This document shows, piece by piece, positions 8,301 to 16,088 of a stretch of DNA of 64,000 nucleotides (positions are counted from its first letter, which is position 1; every line of letters begins with the position of its first letter). The position numbers and the translations under genes were made by a program. Where the stretch lies: contig JBGSHM010000013.1 in the NCBI GenBank assembly GCA_041752235.1, positions 1 to 64,000 of the forward strand, read 5' to 3'. The stretch is from SpSt-398 sp041752235 (GTDB taxonomy: Bacteria > Bacteroidota > Bacteroidia > Chitinophagales > Chitinophagaceae). The notes under the pieces are model-generated. The model was not told the origin of the DNA. It ran no database searches and saw only the letters and a program-made list of their open reading frames with translations.

Positions 8301-10251
8301 ACAATTCCATGGGTATGGAACGAATTTCAGCAAATACTTTTCATTCTTCATTGATTCCATTGTTGGTATAGCACCTTTGCAAACAGCCATTGCCGACCTT
8401 GATCAGGATGGAAGGCCTGACATTGGCGTAGCCAATCAGGGAACTGACCAGTTGCAGTTTGCAAGCCTTGGAATACTCAGAAACACCTCACAAGACAGCA
8501 CCACAAAAATAGGCACACTACAAACCTTCCAATCGGACCCCTATTTTGGCAACATACACAAACGAATCTTTACCGAAGACCTGACCAATGACGGAAAGTT
8601 GGATATCATTTGTTCGAACTCTTTCCCGAGAGATATCAGTATTTATAAAAACAACAGTAGCACAGGAACAATATCCCTGGCTTCTGCCATCGACCTGGGT
8701 GATGTGCAGGAGACCAGGTCCACCGCCTGTGATCTTGATGGTGATGGAAAATCAGACATAGTCTATTCTAAAGGATCAAATGGCATGCTTCAACTGTACC
8801 GCAATACCGGAACAGGCGGCAACCTGTCATTTGCAGCGGTAGTTCAGTTCAATAGCGCAATACCTGTAACTGAAATCAAAGCTGCTGATATAGATGGAGA
8901 CGGCAAACCCGATCTGGTGATCTGCGGCAGTGGGGCAATAAGTGTTGTCAGGAATCTAAGCAACGCAGGAAACCTCCAACTGGCAAGTCCTGTCACACTC
9001 TCAACCGGTCAGGCACCAAAATTCATGGCCTTCTGTGATTTGGATAATGATGGGAAATTGGATATCGTCACGGCTAATGCAGGTGCGTCGGCTACCTCTT
9101 TGATCAGAAATCAAAGTCAACCTGGTTATATTGCCCTTTCGGTCATTGATAATATTAATCTGCCTATAAGTCCCATATCTGTTCAGGTTGACGATATCGA
9201 TGGAAATGGGAAACCAGACCTTTTATTCACTACTGAATTCGAGAATAAAATGGTGATAGCCTTAAATGAAAGTGAAGGGTCAAAAATAGCCTTCAATACA
9301 GAATTAACCATTCCTACCCATAGCCCTTATACAACAATAAATAGTGGGGATGTAAATGGAGATACTAAACTGGAGATCATCCTGGCGAACAAATATTCCA
9401 ACACGATCTCTATAATTGATAATGGTGTGCCCCAGGCAATCACGATCAGAATTTGCCCATTTGCGGATACAGTCTTGCAGGCCGGACAATCAGGAAGCAC
9501 TTATCAATGGCAGTTTTGGACAGGCAAAGGATTTCAGAATCTGTCTGATAATTCCAATTTTACAGGAACTCAAACAGGCAGCCTTCACATCCTTGATTTT
9601 TCGCCTATCGCTCCAAATCGGTTGTTCCGGTGTATGATCGATAAAACCAGGGAAGGTAAATCTTATTATATCGAAACTTCTGGAACCAATATCCAACCTA
9701 CCGTAACCATTAGTGGAAGGGATACTGTCACCAATGGCCAAAACAGCACCATCTCTGCTACACCACAGGATGGTGGAAGTTTGCCTACTTATTTATGGCA
9801 GGATTCCACCAGCAACCATACCTGGCAAACCATTTCAGGCTTATCAGGAGCCTTGGTCAATTATTCCCCGGTAGCCACAGGTGTAAAAATCCGCTGTATT
9901 ATGATCAGCAATGACCCTTGTGCTTATCCTGACCGAGACACTAGTAACGCCATTACATTCACAGTGAATGCGGTCACCTCTGTCATTAACCTCCCTGCCA
10001 CCAGCGAAGGCATCAGAGCGTATCCGGTGCCGGTAAAAAATGTATTGACCATCGACAGTCTGAAAATATCCGACCAATGGACCAGTCTACGGATCATTGG
10101 GGCTGATGGAAAACAAGGTTTACCCCTGATGTCAATTGCCAACAAAACCAGGGTTCAGGTTGATATGAGCAGGCTGACAAGCGGGGCGTATACGTTGGTA
10201 TTGTACAGAAAGCAAAAAGTGCCGGTTTATTTGAAGATCGTTAAACAATAA
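2347..10251 (+). CDS. Giant secreted repeat protein with type IX sorting domain
   Basis: About 2634 residues. A signal peptide (hydrophobic FCFLFLLIIGGCLSAHSQ) starts the protein; the ATG at 2347 is preferred over the TTG at 2338. Order: residues ~35-350, sialidase-type Asp-box repeats (STDRGNTW, TLDGGATW, SNDRGATW); ~370-610, IPT/TIG immunoglobulin-like domains; ~615-960, FG-GAP/VCBS repeats with calcium loops (DMDGDGKLD, DLNGDGKLD); ~970-1140, TIG; ~1150-1480, FG-GAP; ~1490-2010, a run of TIG domains; ~2020-2370, FG-GAP; ~2380-2550, Ig-like. The last ~75 residues (YPVPVKNVL...SGAYTLVL) form a type IX Por-type sorting tail. It should be exported by the Sec and type IX systems and displayed or released as a calcium-bound adhesin-like surface protein. 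Ligand unknown. The alternation of TIG and FG-GAP blocks suggests growth by block duplication. Confidence 0.9.
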   Translation: MAKRPNIPVSFCFLFLLIIGGCLSAHSQMRQMHIDTVNTNTGIKGISFYSPSEGYLAIDGLPGQIAFTSDSGRTFTKKTISGLLFTPDGIGTVGLPTMFAPSGVHAINKDTLLLYGKYTGYPIILRSTNAADSFKVVFFYHTIGFDNQNDVTDVQFSSDGNVGYAVDDNRILKSTDRGNTWNIISLEINMLYNKIKIINENEVYIYQAANPGETTPNTRVIKTLDGGATWFPLVTPAGFIHSLDFLDGDNGWLNLTSQGKGVTYYSNDRGATWILKSAPNGNSFASSQLHFVNDTTGYAIGPLFDTYITRNAGRDWSKLVRDNTFTSNSLTHSSMFFRSWEQFWVGGPKDFLEMTTNRGGIQVPPQIMSFFPAQARANTSITIVGDFFEDVQSVSIGGVVSSPFTVISRDTIVATLSEYAQSGPITVTTSSGTITIPGFKVIPILHSFTPTKGTHGTVMTLNGSCLSEVNHITVGGIPVQYIEVNSPLKLTAYVGPGASGDVFIQSPVGSSTRAGFTYVPPPIVQSVSPLSGPVGTTVTITGQNFNPSTSGNAVFFGAIPATITAANTTSLTVTVPAGSQYAPITVVCNELLAHSRDPFLITFPNGGSVTEGLFASAETYTAGTVNHGLPFSSLGDLDGDQKPEMVVSNPGEGALTIFRNTSTGSAITFAPPQNLLSITGPGPLEIRDMDGDGKLDLTVVNWSVGTISILLNQSTPGNLQFAPAYLLPTPSNPYSMKVADMDGDGKSDIIVSYQGQPVTSIFRNRGEVGALSFHPEKTFSGLGGTDQIIRDLNQDGKPEMIVANATTGQVLVSPNQSTPTQLIMGTPLTYTFGSVGSIDAGDLNGDGKLDIITTNPAENTVIILKNTSTGTISLEEVQPVSTQNPGQSLQVNDVDGDGRPDIITHFEDINNWGIFKNLSNLATIQFGPQVNLASYGASGRITLTDLNADQKVDAVIVNTANLISVFKNTASPAPYITSISPTIGEAGTQVTINGFQFTNITQVEIGGSPAASFTVNSPTSITAIVGSGGTGNVKVSNNFGTSQLGIFVHGLPLVVESLSTYSGQVGSILTIQGQRFSTVPQENIVHFGTVRAKVIASTSTSIQVEVPFGSQEELVSVTKGNRTAWSKQPFITLFEGGSGPLTKTSFAPRTDHANPFFRPLYADLDEDGKLDVTSISTGKILIHKNTSITGNISFQQALEINMPIPTATYLTQTGDLDGDGKIDIMAWIINSSSFFFLRNNSVQGQFSFEAPISFTVPFKLSLFFKFLDIDSDGKADLSSVVENKFIIHHNISQPGSILFRSIYGIKIAPGISTAKLQDINEDGKPDLILHAGKLLVYTNIGLPGNPKFSPAFSYSSTYLANQGSFVVKDMNNDQKPDIVFNTSSTSLALFQNTSSGASINFAAPQTITGTPALKNASVKDLDGNTLPDIYYTDDEFKIKLLKNISSPGGSFDFGAPVSLEIPIAPLGGNQIEECSSVDLDNDSRPDAIIAGNTFTTVYRNIIGKPDGGPMISTFFPIAGGNGTSVTIKGKNLGSTTSATIGNQPVSSLSVVSNHELRLVVGNGNSGEIRIKSANGEASTGSFTNTSLPVIESVSDTMLLAGKAFWVNGANLSNVNQVTIGGISVNSFEIISDISLRIIPGSSGTGELKVFNPNGSATYGHLQILNPPVITGFSPTTAGTGTTVTITGSDLQSVKEVYFENRRAARFQVVSPTRIDAVVAGGNSGSISVHGPIGSDTLAGYVFPGAPVIHNFYPKTATTGTIIKIIGNNLGGVNAVRFETTPAASFTIISPNLIEAVVGNGGTGKVFLTNASGTVSQSGFVYHNANTPVITQFYPTVTGPGATVTIDGYNFTNVSSVQFGGSPAASFTVESSTRILAVTGSNASGAVSVTTANGNTSANGFILSNAPVVSEITPLIGSPGATISIKGFNFGTNAPGLTVYFGATKANVVRATNNELEVVVPHGATPGPVSVMNNNLIGISSQWFQPQFHGYGTNFSKYFSFFIDSIVGIAPLQTAIADLDQDGRPDIGVANQGTDQLQFASLGILRNTSQDSTTKIGTLQTFQSDPYFGNIHKRIFTEDLTNDGKLDIICSNSFPRDISIYKNNSSTGTISLASAIDLGDVQETRSTACDLDGDGKSDIVYSKGSNGMLQLYRNTGTGGNLSFAAVVQFNSAIPVTEIKAADIDGDGKPDLVICGSGAISVVRNLSNAGNLQLASPVTLSTGQAPKFMAFCDLDNDGKLDIVTANAGASATSLIRNQSQPGYIALSVIDNINLPISPISVQVDDIDGNGKPDLLFTTEFENKMVIALNESEGSKIAFNTELTIPTHSPYTTINSGDVNGDTKLEIILANKYSNTISIIDNGVPQAITIRICPFADTVLQAGQSGSTYQWQFWTGKGFQNLSDNSNFTGTQTGSLHILDFSPIAPNRLFRCMIDKTREGKSYYIETSGTNIQPTVTISGRDTVTNGQNSTISATPQDGGSLPTYLWQDSTSNHTWQTISGLSGALVNYSPVATGVKIRCIMISNDPCAYPDRDTSNAITFTVNAVTSVINLPATSEGIRAYPVPVKNVLTIDSLKISDQWTSLRIIGADGKQGLPLMSIANKTRVQVDMSRLTSGAYTLVLYRKQKVPVYLKIVKQ

Positions 10252-10263
10252 CTCTCCAACCAC

Positions 10264-11322
10264 CTACCACCCCGCCCGCTCGCCCCATTTGCCCAGGCCA
10301 AAATAATCGTTGAGCTTGAGGCCGAGGCCGAATTGATTGAGGGCGGTATTGTTTTGGTAATAGGCGCGGGCATACCGTATCTGGATCTTTTTTAATAAGA
10401 CCCCTACCCCCAATGAAAACCCATTGAGCCCATTGGAAGCATTGTACACATTCAATTCCTGCCGACGTAAATGATTATAACCAAGGGAAAACTCCAATTG
10501 CTCACTGGGATGTACCGTAGCGGCAAATACAAAATGCCGGAATAATTTGTCAAACGTGAATTTCTTTCCGGTCTGTTCTATGCCATTGCCGGCATTGAAT
10601 AAGGTGTCATTATACCGGATATCCCATTGATGGGCCCGTTGGGCCGTTATGGAAAAGGAGAAAGGCGCATCGGCTAAGCGCTTGGTCATTCCTATCTGAA
10701 GATCAAAGGGCAGATCATCAGGATCCGTGCCCTGGTATTTTTTTAATTGAAACCCCATATTCTTTGCCAGGATCGATGCCGTGAACAAAGCTGCACTGTC
10801 CCGGAACAGAACCCCCATATCCAATGCCATTCCGGTTGACCGATAAAGCCCATAACCGGAATGAATGAATTTTAACGTGGCCCCATAATCCCATTTCTCC
10901 ATATACGACCGGGCCGCGGAAACCTGTATCACCCAATCCACCGGACGAAAACTACCGGATACATTTCCACTGGCATCGGTTTGAGGTAACGTACCATAAT
11001 CAAAATAATGTACCCCACCCGCGAACCGGGTATTCAAAGGTTTTGAATAATAACCAAGGGCAAGATGGAAGGTCTTGATACCCGCATAAAAATCATTGAA
11101 CACCAGATTGGCGCGTGTATGCATCTCCTTATTCAACAGGGCCGGATTGTGAAAAGCCATTCCTACATCATTGGATGGTTTGGATACATTCACCCCTCCT
11201 AAGCCGGTCAGTTGAGGAGTCGCCGGCAATTTTAAAAAATTGAAAATGGATGATCCGCCAAGGGTTTGCCCGGAGCTTTGTACAACAAAAAATAAGGCGG
11301 ATATGAAAAGGGCTAAACGCAA
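10264..11322 (-). CDS. porQ: Type IX secretion system protein PorQ
   Basis: Outer-membrane barrel protein of the PorV/FadL-like class, needed with PorU/PorV for processing and attachment of type IX cargo. Family features seen: a conserved start of the mature protein (GGSSIFNFLKLP, TGLGGVNVS, MAFHNPALL), alternating barrel strands, and SLGYNHLRRQEL near the C-terminus. The frame is open to an ATG at 11415, but that leader would run through a strong minus-strand terminator hairpin (11357-11385) and lacks signal-peptide character. The TTG at 11320-11322 gives MRLALFISALFFVVQSSGQ, a clean signal peptide, so I choose it (352 residues). The start is uncertain; the family assignment is firm. It is convergent with the giant type IX substrate gene, 12 nt away. 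Confidence 0.85.
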   Translation of the reverse strand: MRLALFISALFFVVQSSGQTLGGSSIFNFLKLPATPQLTGLGGVNVSKPSNDVGMAFHNPALLNKEMHTRANLVFNDFYAGIKTFHLALGYYSKPLNTRFAGGVHYFDYGTLPQTDASGNVSGSFRPVDWVIQVSAARSYMEKWDYGATLKFIHSGYGLYRSTGMALDMGVLFRDSAALFTASILAKNMGFQLKKYQGTDPDDLPFDLQIGMTKRLADAPFSFSITAQRAHQWDIRYNDTLFNAGNGIEQTGKKFTFDKLFRHFVFAATVHPSEQLEFSLGYNHLRRQELNVYNASNGLNGFSLGVGVLLKKIQIRYARAYYQNNTALNQFGLGLKLNDYFGLGKWGERAGW

Positions 11323-11356
11323 GTCATACGAATTTGAGGAATGCAGCCGGAACGGC

Positions 11357-11385
11357 AAAAAAAATCCCCCCGAAGAATCGGGGGG
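11357..11385 (-). terminator. Intrinsic terminator downstream of lon
   Basis: On the minus strand an 8-bp stem, TCCCCCCGA-type paired across a 4-nt loop (11366-11373 with 11378-11385), is followed by eight T (A at 11357-11364). It lies about 185 nt after the lon stop and just upstream of the preferred porQ start. Confidence 0.8.
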
Positions 11386-11507
11386 AACATTTTTAACCCT
11401 TAAAACAACCAACATGAAAAATTCTATATAACTAACAACGCATGTACGGGAAAATGGTTGCCTTGGTTCTTGAAATTTGGGAATTTTCAGGTTTTTTTAC
11501 ACAAACC

Positions 11508-11535
11508 CAACATCCAACATCCAACATCCAACAAC
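11508..11535. repeat. Tandem ACATCCA word repeat
   Basis: Four iterations of the 7-mer (ACATCCA/AACATCC) lie between lon and porQ. The same word recurs at 34290-34385 and around 46.16-46.2 and 46.4-46.45 kb, there in inverted orientation as hairpins. Only one arm is present here. Confidence 0.6.
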
Positions 11536-11568
11536 AAACTTCTTCAGCTTTAAACCTGATCCTTTCGG

Positions 11569-13974
11569 CTAGTTCTTCAACGCCAACTCCAACACCTGGT
11601 TCATCGTCTTCACATAGTGAAACTGCATCCCTTTGATAAAGGCCGAGTCGATCTCCTGCACATCCTTTTCATTCTGAGCGCATAAGATCACCTCCCGCAG
11701 CCCCGCCCGCTTGGCGGCCAATATCTTTTCTTTGATACCCCCTACCGGCAATACCTGCCCGCGAAGCGTGATCTCCCCGGTCATGGCCAGGAAGGGTTTC
11801 ACCCTTCTACCGGTCAGTGCGGAAGCCAGGGAGGTCATCATGGTGATACCAGCACTGGGGCCGTCCTTGGGTACCGCGCCTTCGGGTACATGAACATGAA
11901 TGGTCTTCTTTTCAAATGACTTCCCATCGATCCCATACCGGCTGGCATTGGATTGTAAATAGGTCAGGGCCGTTGTAGCACTTTCCTTCATCACATTTCC
12001 CAGGTTGCCGGTCAATTTCAATTCGCCTTTGCCATCACTGGTGCTGGTCTCAATAAATAATATATCTCCACCTACATAGGTCCAGGCCAGGCCAACCGCC
12101 ACACCGGGCATATTGGCTGTTTTGTAAAGCTCATTGCTGTACCGGGGTTTGCCCAATATCTTTTCAATATCGGCTGCGGTCAGAGTGGGTTTTAATTTAT
12201 CTTTTAAGGCAAACTCTTTGGCCTGATAACGCATCACCGAGGCGAGCATCCGGTCCAACTCACGCACGCCGCTTTCACGGGTATAATCCTGTATCACTTT
12301 TTCAATCACCTTATCACTGATCTTAAACCCGATCTTTTTCAATCCATGCGCCTCACGTTGCTTGGGTATCAGGTGCCGCTTCGCGATCTCCATCTTTTCT
12401 TCTACCGCATAACCACTGAGGTCAATGATCTCCAGACGGTCACGCAACGCGGGTTGAATATTCTGGATATTATTGGCGGTGGCAATGAACAACACCTTGC
12501 TCAGGTCATATTCTAATTCCAGATAGTTATCATAAAAGGTATGGTTCTGTTCGGGATCAAGTACCTCCAACAAGGCGGAAGAGGGATCGCCACGCTGGTC
12601 ATTCCCCACCTTGTCGATCTCATCGAGGATCATCACGGGATTGGAGGATTTTACCTTGCGCAGGGATTGCAATATCCGTCCGGGCATGGCACCAATATAG
12701 GTTTTGCGATGCCCCCTTATCTCACTTTCATCATGCAATCCGCCAAGACTTAACCGTACATATTTGCGGCCAATGGCATGGGCAATGCTGCGTCCCAAAG
12801 AGGTTTTACCAATTCCTGGAGGGCCGATAAAACAAAGGATCGGGCTTTTCATATCGCCCTTTAGTTTAAGCACGGCCAGGTATTCCAGTATCCTTTCCTT
12901 GATCTTCCCCATGCCATAATGGTCGGTATCCAATACTTTCTTGGCCTTTTTCAGGTCATAATGATCTTCGGTATATTCTTCCCAGGGAAGGTCAAGCATC
13001 AGGTCAAGGTGGTTATACACCACCGAATAATCAGGCGTGCTGGGGTGCATCCGCTCCAGTTTCTGGAGATTTTTGGTAAAGGCTTCTTTCGCGCTGGCAG
13101 GCCATTTTTTGGCCTCCGCCTTTTTCTGCATCTCCTTTAATTCCCGTTCATTGGTATCCCCACCCAATTCTTCTTTGATGCTCTTGAGTTGTTGCTGAAG
13201 GAAATAATCCCGCTGTTGTTTGTCCAGCTCCACCTTGGTCTTGGTGGTCACTTTATTCTTCAACTCAGCAAATTGCAGCTCTTTATGGAGCATCTGCGTA
13301 AGTTGGTTGGCCCGGTCGCGGATATCGTCCAATTCCAGGAGACGTTGTTTCTCTTTCAGGTCAGCACTCAGGTTGCTGCACACAAAATTGAAGAGGAAAC
13401 CGGGGTTTTCGATATTCTTGAGGATGATCGCTGCTTCGGAGGGGATATTGGAAGACAGGCTGACGATCTGGGCCGCCATGTCCTTGATATTGGACACCCC
13501 GGCTGCAAATTCATCATTCACAGGCACTTCGGCCTCATGCAGGACTTCAATATCGGCTTTAAAAAAGGGGTCTTCGGTCGTGATGGCGATGATTCGGAAC
13601 CGGCTACGGCCCTGGATGATGATCGTGGTACCCCCATCCGGCATGGTGATGAGTTTCACAATCCGGGCAACTGTTCCAATATTTTCCAGGTCGGAAATAT
13701 TGGGATCTTCAACATTACTGTCTTTTTGCGCTACTACACCTATCAATTTGTCAGCCTTATAGGCCTCCTGGACAGCTTTGATGCTTTTATCACGGCCTAC
13801 GGTTATCGGGATAACCACGCCGGGAAAAAGGACGGTATTTCGGAGGGGAAGCAGGGGCAAATGGGAGGGAATCTCAAGCCCATCGGAGGTTTCACCTTCG
13901 TTCTCGTTAAGGGGAATGATGGGAATAAAGTCGGCCTCTTCTTCGGATCGCACTAATAAATCTATGCTCTTCAT
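11569..13974 (-). CDS. lon: ATP-dependent protease Lon
   Basis: 801 residues, full length for a bacterial LonA. It is a cytoplasmic AAA+ serine protease that degrades misfolded and regulatory proteins. N-terminal substrate-binding LON domain ~36-240, coiled linker ~240-340, AAA+ module with Walker A GPPGIGKT (384-391) and Walker B VMILDEID (447-454), then the protease domain. The catalytic dyad is Ser707 in PKDGPSAG and Lys750 in GGIKEK, with the spacing seen in E. coli Lon. The ATG start gives the acidic N-terminus typical of Bacteroidota. It stands alone between two gaps. The large plus-strand frames inside it are antisense shadows. Confidence 0.98.
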   Translation of the reverse strand: MKSIDLLVRSEEEADFIPIIPLNENEGETSDGLEIPSHLPLLPLRNTVLFPGVVIPITVGRDKSIKAVQEAYKADKLIGVVAQKDSNVEDPNISDLENIGTVARIVKLITMPDGGTTIIIQGRSRFRIIAITTEDPFFKADIEVLHEAEVPVNDEFAAGVSNIKDMAAQIVSLSSNIPSEAAIILKNIENPGFLFNFVCSNLSADLKEKQRLLELDDIRDRANQLTQMLHKELQFAELKNKVTTKTKVELDKQQRDYFLQQQLKSIKEELGGDTNERELKEMQKKAEAKKWPASAKEAFTKNLQKLERMHPSTPDYSVVYNHLDLMLDLPWEEYTEDHYDLKKAKKVLDTDHYGMGKIKERILEYLAVLKLKGDMKSPILCFIGPPGIGKTSLGRSIAHAIGRKYVRLSLGGLHDESEIRGHRKTYIGAMPGRILQSLRKVKSSNPVMILDEIDKVGNDQRGDPSSALLEVLDPEQNHTFYDNYLELEYDLSKVLFIATANNIQNIQPALRDRLEIIDLSGYAVEEKMEIAKRHLIPKQREAHGLKKIGFKISDKVIEKVIQDYTRESGVRELDRMLASVMRYQAKEFALKDKLKPTLTAADIEKILGKPRYSNELYKTANMPGVAVGLAWTYVGGDILFIETSTSDGKGELKLTGNLGNVMKESATTALTYLQSNASRYGIDGKSFEKKTIHVHVPEGAVPKDGPSAGITMMTSLASALTGRRVKPFLAMTGEITLRGQVLPVGGIKEKILAAKRAGLREVILCAQNEKDVQEIDSAFIKGMQFHYVKTMNQVLELALKN

Positions 13975-14082
13975 CGTATATATCGGTGGTTTGACAGCCT
14001 GTCAGTCATTTTCAGGCCGGGTTAAAAATACACCGGGAATATATACTTGTCAAGAAAAGTGCCGGGCTTAGGCTAAATGATT

Positions 14083-14170
14083 GAAACCCCTGGCGCTCTT
14101 GGCGTCTTAGCGCCTTGGCGGTAAATTTTTACCGCAAAGACGTAAAGGCACCAGGAACGCAAGGGGTTTA
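14083..14170. repeat. Imperfect inverted repeat, GCGTCTTAGCG family
   Basis: Two arms of about 42 bases (14083-14124 and 14129-14170) pair imperfectly around an AATTTT centre. They are built from words such as GGCGTCTTAGCG and CCGCAAAGACG. The gap 13975-14186 holds no gene. A related, perfect version occurs at 45132-45196. It may act as a bidirectional stop or simply be a mobile hairpin. Confidence 0.6.
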
Positions 14171-14186
14171 GATCAATTCGTAAACA

Positions 14187-14771
14187 TTAAAACGCAATAC
14201 CAACAGACAATTGAACCGCCTGGTTCTTCCACTTATCCTGGTCGTCGATGTCATTGATATTGTTCAAACCGATGACATAACGGCCGGTAAAGCGAAACTT
14301 GGCCAGGTTGACCTGTACACCACCTACCATGGAAAATTCACCTTCTTTAAAGGCATCTCCGCCATTTTGCAGGAAGGTACGGCTCTGATCCATCAGGATA
14401 CCTACTTGCGGACCAGCCTGCAGGTGGATAGGTCCCAGCAGTTTGTAGTCAAGCAAAATAGGGATGGTCAGGTAATTCAATTTTACCTTGCTCTGCGAGG
14501 AATTGATCACATTCTCGTAGATCTCCTTGTAACTGCTGTCCAGGGTGGAAGAATACTGGTTAAATAAAACCTCGGGAACGATCCGTAGTTTGGGACTGAT
14601 CCCGATCTCCGCAAACCCACCAATGTGGTAGCCATAGGTAAACTGTTGGGAGAAGGATTTTCCATCCACTTTGTTCACATTGGCTCCGCCTTTGATACCC
14701 AAATGAAACTGGGAAAAAGCAGCCGAAGAAAGGAAAAGGGCGACGAGAACGGTAGCTAATTTTGCTTTCAT
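14187..14771 (-). CDS. PorT-family outer membrane beta-barrel protein
   Basis: 194 residues. Signal peptide MKAKLATVLVALFLSSAAFSQ, then HLGIKGGANVNKVDG, the usual first strand of the 'outer membrane protein beta-barrel' domain common in Bacteroidota. The remainder alternates amphipathic strands (LNYLTIPILLDYKL, HLQAGPQVGIL, FRFTGRYVIGL) and ends in an aromatic/hydrophobic residue (SVGIAF), as expected for BAM-inserted barrels. The size fits an 8-strand barrel. Specific function cannot be assigned. Transcribed alone on the minus strand. Confidence 0.8.
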   Translation of the reverse strand: MKAKLATVLVALFLSSAAFSQFHLGIKGGANVNKVDGKSFSQQFTYGYHIGGFAEIGISPKLRIVPEVLFNQYSSTLDSSYKEIYENVINSSQSKVKLNYLTIPILLDYKLLGPIHLQAGPQVGILMDQSRTFLQNGGDAFKEGEFSMVGGVQVNLAKFRFTGRYVIGLNNINDIDDQDKWKNQAVQLSVGIAF

Positions 14772-14934
14772 AACTAGAGTTTTAAGTTAGATGGGAAAAT
14801 TCAACATTGATGCCATGCTTTGATTCCCCCTGTTAATTGTCCTTAACGAAAGGATATATAACCGTTAAGTAAATCCTTAATTGCATTTTGTTTCTTAAAA
14901 AAAAGTAAAAGAAGTGGGCTGGCCCATAAATAGA

Positions 14935-15954
14935 TCAGAAAAGAAGCCCCAGGTTTAAGGAAACCAGGGAACTGAAATTCTTTTCCTCGGCGGGGAAATA
15001 ATAATCGAGAATAAGCTGGGGTTGGATATAGAACTTCCCGATCGAATACTCGGTGCGCAACAAAAAGGTCAATGCCAGGGGCTGAAACTTGAGCTGGTCA
15101 TTGAGATAGGTATTCTCGGAGTTAAACAGAACATTGGTCCCGGTGCGCAACAGCGTCGCATAGGTATTGGTGGATTGGTTGAATCCAAATTTCTGGGTAC
15201 CACTGGTAAAATTGATCTGGGGTGATACCCGGATATGATCATTCAGGGAAAGGATATCGAGAAAATAGAAATCATGCCGCAGGGATGCCACCACCGACAG
15301 ATCGCTCACCGATTCTTCGGTATTGACCCGGATATAGCCCCTTGCCCGCAAGCGAAGATCATTGATCAAGGCTTCCCTTTCATCATAGTCTGACCGGCTT
15401 CCCCACCCATAACTTACCGACACAGATGGCCGCAACCACCATTTCCGATAACTGAAATAAGCATAGAGTTCATTCTGCAGCGGCGTGGTATAAAAAGGAA
15501 GGCTGTCACGGGTGAAATAACGGGTATAGGCAAAACCGGTTGCGATGTTTTTATTCTTTAAATAATCAAATCCCGGACTGATAAAAAACTGGTAGAGGTT
15601 CAGGTTCTCCCCGTCATGTACAATATTTCCCGTAGTGGTCAGATTAAAACCCGACTTATGATAATAAGCCAGCGCAGGGGAATAGGTAAACTGTTGTTGA
15701 GGATCGAGTAGGACGTTTGATTTATTGGTATAGTTATAAAAACCTCTGCCCATTGACAGTCCGGTCATCAGGTAGCTATGGGGTTTGGAAATGGAATCTA
15801 AAAAGGAAGCGAATTCATCAAAGAGGAAATCATAATCCATATCGCTGGTATCCGAAAAAAGGATATCCTCTGTTTTTTGGCTGGTATCGGTCTGGGACTG
15901 GGCAAACAAAGCCTGGAAGAGGATGACCATGATCACCCCCGCCCGCTTGATCAT
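14935..15954 (-). CDS. Predicted outer membrane beta-barrel protein, unknown function
   Basis: 339 residues from the ATG at 15954, which gives the signal peptide MIKRAGVIMVILFQALFAQSQ. An upstream TTG at 15984 adds ten residues and is less likely. After an acidic linker (~25-65: DTSDMDYDFLFDEF) the protein is a run of amphipathic strands with aromatic girdles (YFSYRKWWLRPSVSVSYGWG) and ends QLILDYYF...SLNLGLLF, typical of a terminal barrel strand. I recognise no named family. It may be a porin-like or assembly-associated barrel. Confidence 0.7.
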   Translation of the reverse strand: MIKRAGVIMVILFQALFAQSQTDTSQKTEDILFSDTSDMDYDFLFDEFASFLDSISKPHSYLMTGLSMGRGFYNYTNKSNVLLDPQQQFTYSPALAYYHKSGFNLTTTGNIVHDGENLNLYQFFISPGFDYLKNKNIATGFAYTRYFTRDSLPFYTTPLQNELYAYFSYRKWWLRPSVSVSYGWGSRSDYDEREALINDLRLRARGYIRVNTEESVSDLSVVASLRHDFYFLDILSLNDHIRVSPQINFTSGTQKFGFNQSTNTYATLLRTGTNVLFNSENTYLNDQLKFQPLALTFLLRTEYSIGKFYIQPQLILDYYFPAEEKNFSSLVSLNLGLLF

Positions 15955-16088
15955 TTGAGGCAGTTGTATTGCTTTCTTATTCAAGAGGCTTGTATTCCGG
16001 CGGTTATGACCCTGCCCGGGAGCTTGGGTTTAATCTGTTCTAGAAAATAATCAAACGACCCAGGCTCAAAAATATTGAGTAAACCTCT

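Noticed and set aside
13189..13956. 255-residue plus-strand frame
   Set aside because: Antisense to the conserved N-terminal half of lon; no recognisable domain.
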